The translations under genes and the position numbers were made by a program. From assembly GCA_000729835.1 (NCBI GenBank), contig JFHB01000026.1, positions 1-64,000 of the forward strand: a DNA stretch of 64,000 nucleotides, given 5' to 3'. This DNA is from Atkinsonella hypoxylon. Taxonomy: Eukaryota > Ascomycota > Sordariomycetes > Hypocreales > Clavicipitaceae. Within the stretch, counting starts at the first letter, position 1. Every line of letters starts with the position of its first letter. Below the pieces are notes generated by a model that saw only the letters and a list, made by a program, of their open reading frames with translations, ran no database searches and was not told the DNA's origin. Below, in pieces: positions 56,513 to 64,000 of this stretch.

Positions 56513-58213
56513 CTACACCCGTTCTTGGTGACGAGCCTCCTCATCCCGGGCTGCTTTGTTCCCGCTGAGATTCCCATCGCTCTCATTTGCAAGAACCTCC
56601 AAGTCCACGCCAGCCTGTTTTCGGATACGAGCCATGTCCTCGGCCGGCGGGGGAACCCACTTGGAGCTCTTCCTGGGCGTGACATGCTCCAGGTACATGG
56701 TATCAATCTCCTCGATGGTCCTGCCCTGGCCCTCGATGACAAAGAAGTACACAATCAGGCCGCCGACAACGTTGCAGGCGGCAAACAAGTAACCGTACTG
56801 GAAGTCAATGGCGTTGAAGATGAAGGTCGAGAAGAAGCCGATGCAAAAGTTCCAGATCCAGTTGCTCGCAGTGGACAGGGCCATGCCCTTGGCACGATAG
56901 CGGGAGGGGAACAGCTCGGCCTGGATGGTCCAGATCATGGGGCCCCAGGTGGTGGCGAAGCCCAGGATGAACAGGCAGGCGAAGACGATGAGGACGATGC
57001 CCTCGGCGGGGGTGTTCTGGGGGTTCTCCCGGTCGAAGCGGTAGTGGCCGACGGTGGCAAAGACCATGAAGCAGATGAACATCCAAGCGGACCCGGCCAT
57101 GAGACTCTTTCGACGACCGTAATGCTCGACAATGTACAAGCCGATAAAAGTGACGAGGAAATTGATGGTGTTGAGAATGATCTGCGTGATGAAGGACTCA
57201 ATCTCCACCGACTTGAAGATGGTAGTGCCGTAGTAGAAGAAGTAATTGGCACCCGTGAGCTGCTGGAACATCTGCAGCGCCACGCCAAGCGCGATCCGGT
57301 ACGCCATCCTCGGGGCCTTGAACATGGTGACAAACTCGGCCACGGGGCCGTGCTTCACTTTGTCCTCGGCGCGGAGCTTGGACTCGATCTCCTCAATCTG
57401 GGTGTACACAGCCCAGTGGTTCGGCGTGGTGCCGTACACCTTGCAGAGCGTCTCCTTGGCCCTCTCCGCGTTTCCATTGCGAAAGTCGTACCGCGGCGTC
57501 TCGGGGAAAGCAAGGATACCGACGCCCAGGACGATGGTCCAGATCCAGCCCAGCCCAATGACGATTCGCCAGCTCGCGGAGCTGTCCTCGTGGTGCTTGT
57601 TCGTTCCGTAGTTGAAGCACGCGGCAAGGAAGATGCCCATCGTGATGAAGAGCTGGTACGTGCACACCATGGCTCCTCGAATCCACGGCGGCGCGGTCTC
57701 AGCCTGGTACATGGGGACCAGCAAGCTGAGGGCTCCGACACCCAATCCGGCGATGAACCGCCCAATCATCACCTGATACCATGCGGTCGCGGCAGCAATC
57801 TGCACGACGAAGCCGACAGAGGTGACGAGACACCATAGAGACACGGAGGGCTTGCGGCCGATCTTGTCGGCGATGGGCGCCGCAGTGAGCGCGCCGATGA
57901 GGGTACCGATGGACAACAGCGAGACGATAAGTCCCGAGCGCACGGCAGAGAAGTATTTGTCTCCGTCGTCATTGGTCATGCCGAAGCGGTTCTTGAAGTC
58001 CTTCATTTCGAGGAATCCGGAGATCTGGCCCGTGTCGTAGCCGAAGATCAAGCCTCCCATGCTGACGAGCATGGCCATCATGAGGGACCGATTCGTCAAT
58101 CGCGGCAAGGGCGAGTAGTCCAGGCTTGCGAGGGAGCGACGCACGTCATCCTTGTTGGCTTTTTCAGACGCAGGATTGACGTGGTCGAAGCGGACTGTCA
58201 TGAAGCCCTTCAT
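56513..58213 (-). CDS. MFS sugar (hexose-type) transporter
   Basis: Single exon, 566 residues from the ATG at 58213; a second ATG at 58201 is equally plausible. Twelve membrane spans of the sugar-porter family. Seen: MGGLIFGYDTGQISG in TM1, DKIGRK in loop 2-3, RFIAGLGVGALSLLVPMYQA, FPETPRYD, QQLTGANYFFYYG in TM7, the second GRRK after TM8, and the C-terminal VIEGQGRTIEEIDTMY, a variant of the PETKGxxLEE signature. It should bring hexoses or related sugars across the plasma membrane. Family members cannot be told apart as carriers or sensors by eye. Unlike most neighbours it has no intron and is very GC-rich at third positions, which explains a 447-codon antisense frame over it. Confidence 0.92.
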   Translation of the reverse strand: MKGFMTVRFDHVNPASEKANKDDVRRSLASLDYSPLPRLTNRSLMMAMLVSMGGLIFGYDTGQISGFLEMKDFKNRFGMTNDDGDKYFSAVRSGLIVSLLSIGTLIGALTAAPIADKIGRKPSVSLWCLVTSVGFVVQIAAATAWYQVMIGRFIAGLGVGALSLLVPMYQAETAPPWIRGAMVCTYQLFITMGIFLAACFNYGTNKHHEDSSASWRIVIGLGWIWTIVLGVGILAFPETPRYDFRNGNAERAKETLCKVYGTTPNHWAVYTQIEEIESKLRAEDKVKHGPVAEFVTMFKAPRMAYRIALGVALQMFQQLTGANYFFYYGTTIFKSVEIESFITQIILNTINFLVTFIGLYIVEHYGRRKSLMAGSAWMFICFMVFATVGHYRFDRENPQNTPAEGIVLIVFACLFILGFATTWGPMIWTIQAELFPSRYRAKGMALSTASNWIWNFCIGFFSTFIFNAIDFQYGYLFAACNVVGGLIVYFFVIEGQGRTIEEIDTMYLEHVTPRKSSKWVPPPAEDMARIRKQAGVDLEVLANESDGNLSGNKAARDEEARHQERV

Positions 58214-60399
58214 TATAAGGGCCTTGGCAGTGCCTTTATTTTTATTTCTGTTTCGTAGCCCTGTTTGTGATGTCTGGAGAATACGGGGGAGGAAATGCAA
58301 GTGTGGTCGTTCCCCGGATAATGGGCTCGTCAATGACTTAGATCAACAATAGGATTCTCGTTCCGTCCCGAGGATTGTGTACGGAAAGAAAAGTATCAAG
58401 TCAAGGTAATAAGGGTCCCAGATGCCAAGGTCAAGGAAGAAGTGCAGCCCATCAATCACTCATATACCAAGGTGAGACGTTCCATTTGTCATAGCTTCAT
58501 CCTCAGCCTCTTGTCTCTCCACACGTCGAGCATAAATAAAGTATGACAACAGCTCCGGTGCCCCCGGAGCCGGACCTTTCTTCATTAGGGTCCCTCTAGG
58601 TTCCACCCATCGAGATTCTTTTAGGAAGGGGGGTTGTCGATTGGACTCCAAGAAAAGACAAGTTGTTTCCACCACACTCCCTCCCATTGGATCCCGGACC
58701 TTGCGGAAAATCCCGAGCCAGCTCTGCAGAAAAGACGCTTTGAATTCGGCCCGTCTGGCATCGTATACGGACTAAATTTCCTTTCCCCCTGGCATTTATT
58801 TTAGGGATCACGGGGAAGACAAAATGGGGAAACGTTCGGTGGATTGCGGGGGCGCGGGGGAAGGGGGTAAAAATAGTGCTTTTTTTACGATGCGAAATTT
58901 GCCTGAGATGAAGATGCTGAGACACGAGGTGCAAGGGTTCAATCGGTGTTTTTTGTTGTGCGGACGGAAAACGTGGATAGAAGCGTACTTGCTGCGACGT
59001 ACACAGGTTCGCGTTGCATTGCTCATCTTGCAGTTAGATCTGGGGTGGCATCAGTCTGGAAAAACAATGTGTTAGTTACATCGGTTTGTTTGTATGACTG
59101 ACTACTCCGTACCTTGTGCATGTGTAATCAAGTGTTGCTGCCACGGAGATCGGGATCGACTCCATAATGACGTATTTATCGAAACCGCCGTTGAAGCACC
59201 GAGTGACGTCCAACTTCGCATAGAGAATCTAGTAGAGAATCTAGTGGGGGGGGATCTCAACGTGCCGGGTATTATTACGGAGTACTGTATATATCCGATT
59301 GACCGAGTCATGCTGATGATTATTCGATCATATTCGTTGCATCTTGAAAAAGCATCTGTAAGGGCTCGTATCCTTTCATCGTAAAACGGAGAAAGACCCT
59401 CACGGCAGTGTGTAGTCTTTGGATGGCTATGCCATGCCAGACGTCAAGAAGGAACAAGAAAGACCAAGTCCATGTGTGGCGTGTCGGCCAGCGACGCCAT
59501 GTCTGTCGATGCGCTGGAATGTTCGGTATAGGCGGGTTTTGACATGCGATGTCAAGTACGGAGTAATACTTTACCCTAGCGTATCACGTGCTTATTCTCA
59601 GGACCGCCAAGAGATGACGTCGTGGACATGCGGCAGCTGAGCCGCGCGTCCTTTCCGCTGTGCAGTAGTTAGAAGCACATGCCCTGGAAAACTTCCAACT
59701 GTCTTCATCTATCCATATACATCAACTTCTCAAGTCTACCGACGTATCTAGTTTAATTTCGAAATTCGGCTGTTAGCGTGGCGAGAATGTGATGTACGTC
59801 AGGTGGCATCTCTCTGTGAGCTAACTACTAGGTACTAGCCGGGCCAATCAACTTGACCGACATGTTGTATCAACTTCGTATATCGCTTATACGTCTCAAC
59901 ATGCGTGCGCTAACCAAAAAGCGCGGGTAGCCGAGGCCGCTGCATTTGCATCGTTGCATGCCGGTGCCGCTATGAAGGCCAATTGAGATCGGCCCGCTGT
60001 AAAAGCATTCTGCTTCTACAAAGATAATAATTTTTTTTTCAGGCAGCAAAAGGCATGCGATGGGGGACGTAGTAAAAGATAAGACGAAAGGAGAGACACG
60101 AGACGCGTACGCAGTGCGTTGGTGAATAAATAAATGCCCTCGTCTTGATCCAACTATAGTCAGTTCTCTGTGCTATTGAAGTCTATAAGTTTATCTGTCA
60201 TCACTCTCCTAGATGCGCCAACCTTCTTTCTTGTTCTGATCTAGTAAACGCCAGGATCTATATGTTCACGTGGACTCATGTACGCTCTATTCCGCCATCG
60301 TCCTGATAGTTGGTGTCGCACATTTTTACTCAAGTAAAGTGTCACAAGCTTACTAAATTTTACCACTTGTAAAGTCGGCAGCCGTCGAGTCGGGTTCCA
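58214..60399. other. Intergenic region
   Basis: About 2.2 kb between the sugar transporter start and the TPS2 3' end. TACGGAGTA-type motifs at about 59104, 59278 and 59555. Short frames on both strands have no supporting signals. Confidence 0.5.
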
Positions 60400-63308
60400 T
60401 TACACCCCGGGTCTTTCGGACGTGGGAATATGACCCTCCACAGTGCTCAGAGCTGCAAGATTGACCTCGCCCATCTGTTTCAGCCCCGGTGCATCCCCAA
60501 CGCCTGCCAGCAGAGCTACGCACTCTATCACGTCTTCGGGTTCGAGCAGATGCCATTTGGCCAACGTCAACTTGGTCCTGGCGCCAACTGTGACCGTAAA
60601 AACGTGGTCAGCATGGAGAACCTCTCCAGTAGCACCATTAAGGCTCCGAAACATGTCTTCATCCGTGAAGTCGTCACCCATACATAGTGCGAACTCCACG
60701 CGACCGGGATTTGGATCCAGATCTGATGGTTCGCCACCAGGGTTGTGGTATGTAGCGATGAGTCGCTTCGCTATTTCGCCCTTGTTGATGAACGTTGGTC
60801 GGACTTCGACGTTGGCTTTGCCCGGCATTACCTCAATGTCCCATTTGCTGGCTATACTGGCCTCAAGCTCCTTGTGGCATTCTCGTGCCATATGAAGTCC
60901 CAATTGCGGGTCGGCAAGTCTGTAGTGCCACGTGAGAGCACATCGCTTCCGCTCGATGAAAGAACCTGCGCACATATTTTGGTGAGCCATACGAGCCTCC
61001 CCCAGAGAATGAGAAAAAGCAAACCAGAGAGAGAAGAGAAGAGAAAAGAAAAGAAAAGGAAAAGTAAGTGGCCCAGCTTGTACTAAGAGAGGATCCGGAT
61101 CGTACCTGAGACTTTATCTGTGTATTTCTGGAAAACTTCCATCACCTCAGTCTGCCAACCCATATCAAACTTTTCTGCTAGGTTGATCCACTCCTCAGAG
61201 CCCGGGTTCCTCATAAAACTGCCGTGCTCTGCCGAGAACCCTAACCCCGAAATATGACCCAGATGCTTCTTGAGGAAATCCTGGTCTCGGCCGGATATGA
61301 TCCAAACTGAATTCCTGGGGTCTTCTACCAGTTTTCTGAGCGACTGAATTATGCGCTCTGATGGAACGGCAGCACTCGGCTCGCGCACAATAGGGGTCAA
61401 AGTACCATCGTAATCGAACATGAATAGTCGTTTTTCGGCGGATCTATAGCTGGACAACAAGAGAGCACGGTCGAGAAGGGGCGTCGCATTGGTCGTGCTG
61501 GACTCTCCCAACACGTTGCAAACCTTGCGGATGAATTTCTTGATCCAGGTTTGCATATTGTGTGTCGTGACATGATGATACAGATTTTGTTGCATTCGTT
61601 TGCGTTCACCATCTGACATGGTAAGCGCGGTGTTGATCTTTTCCGCTACCCCGTTGAGATCCCAGGGATTAATATGAATGGCATCGCTCAAGCTCCCAGC
61701 TGTTCCACTAAATTCGGAGAGAATCAGTGGGCCGCTCCCATCTTTCTGACATATGATGTATTCTAGACTCGTCGTGTTCATACCATCTCGGACTGAAGTG
61801 ATCAAGCCAATGTCACCAGCTCGAAGGAGAGCGAAATACTCATCCTGGGTCAAGTACTGTGGGTAATGCTGCACGGGAGAGAATCCCAAGCTGCCAAACT
61901 CGCCGTTGATCTCCATGACGAGCTCATTCACCCGCGTCGCAAACTTGGACTCATCACCGTTCCTGTCCACTTCCAGGTTGGTAGGTGACGTGACCTGAAT
62001 CAAGACCACTTTTTCCCTCCACTCTGGGTACATCTCGAGAAACCTCTCAAAAGCTTGCAATTTCTGTGCCACACCCCTAACACTGTCCAGGCGATCACGC
62101 CCTACAATGATCTTCTTGCCAACATAGAGCTTCTTGATTGCCTTGTACTTCTCGTCGACTGAGTCGGCCCAGGCATATCTCTCTACTTTAGTAGCATCGA
62201 TACCGATGGGGAAGACACCGACTTGGACTCTCGCGCCGTAAGCATCAATTCCAAGAGTGTCCGAAGGGAAACCAAGGATGCGCGTGCAGCAGCTCAGAAA
62301 GTGCCGCGAATAGCTATAGGACTGAAATCCGATCAGGTTGGCGCCAAGAACGCCTTCCAACACCTCCTTGCGCCGTGGCAGACAGCGCAGAAACTCACTG
62401 CTGGGGAACGGTGAGTGTAAGAAGAAGGAAATGTACATGTTTGGAATCCGTTGCCGCAACATGCTAGGGAGGAGCAGAAGGTAGAAGTCATGGACAATGA
62501 CGATGTCGCCGGGTTTGTAAATCTCGATGATTTTGTTGGCAAACTTTTGGTTCATACGATAGTAGTCTGCCCACTGGACACGCTCCTTTCGGCCATCTGT
62601 AGGCTCGTGTTGTTTGTAGTGGAATAGCGTGTACAGGTCATGATGCGCATATCGACGCCACCTTGACTGGTCCTTAAGCATGATACCCTCCTCCGAGTTG
62701 TCCGCTTCGTCTGAAAGCCACACGGGCACAGTCTTGATAGTTTGGCTGTGCGTGAGTGCATACTCTAGCTTGTTCTGATCTTCCTTCGGCAGCCAAAAAC
62801 CATCAGTGAGAGGCGGGGTGGGAAGCCGTGTATCTGCATCGACAGGAATCGGCGCTGACAGAGCATTGAGAGACGAGATGCCGACTGTGGTGTGATTGTA
62901 TGATGCGTTGCTTGGGTCAAGAGATTGGGCAGGAACGGCAAAAGAATCGGGCGCAAATTCGATTTCTCCAGTCCAAGCCACGAGGGTGTGGTTCCATGGT
63001 GTGTCGTCGGACGACAGGTAGGCAAACGAGTCAAATAGGGCTGATTGACCACGGCGAGGTCTTAAGTCCTGTGAGCAAGGCATAGTATGTCAGCGCCGTA
63101 AATTCATGGGGACATGGCAGAGTTTAGAAGTTTGAGGAGGATGATTGATATGCACTCATGCTACCGGTAACAGCCGACTTACCCAGTCTTGGCCTTTGCG
63201 GTAGGTAAAAGAATAGGGAATGTTGAACGCAACTGAGATGATGTTGCCGCTAAGACCTAGATCTGGATTTGCGGCCCGAATCTCGGACAAAGACTCTCGA
63301 CGCGCCAT
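60400..63308 (-). CDS. tps2: Trehalose-6-phosphate phosphatase (TPS2-type)
   Basis: Three exons (63308-63183, 63068-61106, 60965-60400; introns of 114 and 140 nt) give 884 residues. The enzyme dephosphorylates trehalose-6-phosphate to trehalose, a stress protectant, within the trehalose synthase complex. Seen: an N-terminal GT20-type domain (VWLSDEADNSEEG, DIVIVHDFYLLLLPSMLRQR, FFLHSPFPSSE, SVRDGMNTTSLEYI, LSEFSGTAGSL) and a C-terminal HAD phosphatase with motif I DYDGTLTPI (Asp594 and Asp596), SGRD, and GDDFTDEDMF in the last exon. The intact HAD acids argue for a phosphatase, not a TPS3/TSL1 regulator. The first exon (MARRESLSEIRAANPDLGLS) is supported by a good GTAAGT donor and by frame. 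Two AGGGG elements upstream suggest stress control. Confidence 0.92.
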
Positions 63309-63517
63309 GACTGTGAAGCAATTGAGTCAGGAGGATACTCTAGGCGTCATGAAGGTCCGGAGCTGTTCTGGAAGGAAGTCTCCCAACCTGCAAGGGCCGC
63401 ACTAGGACTGTCCTGATATTAAGAGCCACCGGTTTGCAAATAATAATAGACAAAGACAAAAAAAAGCAGTCAATTTTAGAAATAGATGTGCCCTGAAGTG
63501 CCCTGCCAGGCTGGTGA

Positions 63518-63557
63518 GGGGTATGATGCCGGAGAGGTTGTAACGAAACGAAAGGGG
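63518..63557. promoter_or_regulatory. Two AGGGG stress-element-like sites upstream of tps2
   Basis: AGGGG at 63518-63522 and 63553-63557, about 210 and 245 bp before the start codon. AGGGG/CCCCT is the site of Msn2/4-type regulators that control trehalose genes in yeast. Five-base sites occur often by chance. Confidence 0.3.
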
Positions 63558-63845
63558 TCAAAGGGTCCCACTCGAAGATGTCTGGCCAAGTCAGGCAGTC
63601 AGGCAGTGGGGATGGGACAAACCAGGACGAGAGATTAACAGACATGTATTATTTTTGGCGCCTCGATTGGTGTCCACATACTACATGTATTGAAAACGTC
63701 ACGATTACAGTACAGTTGAGATGCCGAATCTGCCTGTGTCTTGTCTCTGTTACCATTACTTGACCGCCGTGTTGAAATTTATATCGTAATAGCTCATCGG
63801 TGTAACTCCTGGCCCAAGCTTTGTGTGTGACGCTAGCTATGCTGC

Positions 63846-64000
63846 TGTGTACTCCAACCCTTGTTTTTATTCTGCAAAGATACTTGCCCCACTTATTGCT
63901 AGCAGCTGTTAGAGCGGGCAATTGAACGCCACCCGAAGAGACTTGGCTTTCTATGTAACTCATGGGTAAATTGATGTACCTGCTGCTTCCACTTTATGTC
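63846..64000 (+). repeat. Dispersed repeat, copy 2 (cut by window end)
   Basis: Matches 51211-51371 in the same orientation, with about three quarters identity by eye. It runs to the right edge, so its true end is unseen. Confidence 0.75.

Larger units (their letters stand above)
63309..64000. other. tps2 upstream region up to the window end
   Basis: About 690 bp with no supported gene. It includes the AGGGG sites and, from 63846, the second copy of the 51-kb repeat. Confidence 0.5.

Noticed and set aside
56495..57838. 447-codon forward frame opposite the sugar transporter
   Set aside because: It exactly mirrors the conserved transporter. Its composition (Asp/Glu/Gly/His-rich) is the shadow of GC-rich third positions, and no domain or start context is present.
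1..64000. CRISPR arrays, bacterial operons, ribosome binding sites, rRNA or tRNA genes
   Set aside because: The DNA is eukaryotic. No spaced direct repeats, rRNA words or tRNA cloverleafs with paired acceptor stems were found by eye; a tRNAscan run would settle the tRNA point.

Overview
This window looks like nuclear DNA of a filamentous ascomycete. Genes have several introns of about 50-140 bp with GT...AG borders, CTAAC/CTRAY-like branch points and C/T-rich 5' leaders. The gene families are typically fungal: Zn2Cys6 regulator, OPT transporter, ERG4, Mtf2-like protein, caleosin, UstYa/DUF3328, and fungal F-box-like and SRPK-like genes. A Sordariomycete, probably of the order Hypocreales, is my best inference; it comes from gene style and was not tested by a search.

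Layout: (1) 0-20.7 kb is a gene-bearing arm. It holds a GT31-like glycosyltransferase running off the left edge, a small secreted protein, a four-exon caleosin, a broken SRPK-like kinase, an F-box-like gene, a secreted S33/TAP-like serine peptidase, a roughly 1150-residue repeat-rich surface protein with a GC-AG intron, and an EI24/RRT8-like membrane protein. (2) 20.7-27.1 kb is an AT-rich island packed with inverted-repeat elements: a hAT-like MITE with an 8-bp target duplication, a second copy, two fold-back elements and a hairpin. One intact 77-residue secreted-peptide gene sits inside it. (3) 27.1-31.1 kb is a graveyard: an FAD monooxygenase (salicylate-hydroxylase-like) with a nonsense codon and several frameshifts, then a frameshifted UstYa/DUF3328 gene. 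I read it as a decayed secondary-metabolism locus. (4) 31.4-64 kb is a dense housekeeping/accessory arm: CMR1-like WD40 protein, Mtf2-like mitochondrial protein, PLAC8 protein, a conserved-looking unknown, a GST-like protein, a dynamin-like GTPase with a one-base homopolymer frameshift, sterol C-24(28) reductase ERG4, a Zn2Cys6 regulator, a seven-finger zinc-finger protein, an OPT oligopeptide transporter, an MFS sugar transporter and trehalose-6-phosphate phosphatase TPS2.

There is no operon logic here. Genes stand alone, with a divergent pair (CMR1/Mtf2-like) and convergent pairs (GST/dynamin, Zn2Cys6/C2H2, OPT/sugar transporter). The most interesting signals are the decayed UstYa plus monooxygenase locus, the small secreted peptide in the transposon island, three separate genes broken by small indels, and several dispersed repeat families. 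All exon borders were inferred by eye from splice sites and frame continuity; no RNA or database evidence was used.
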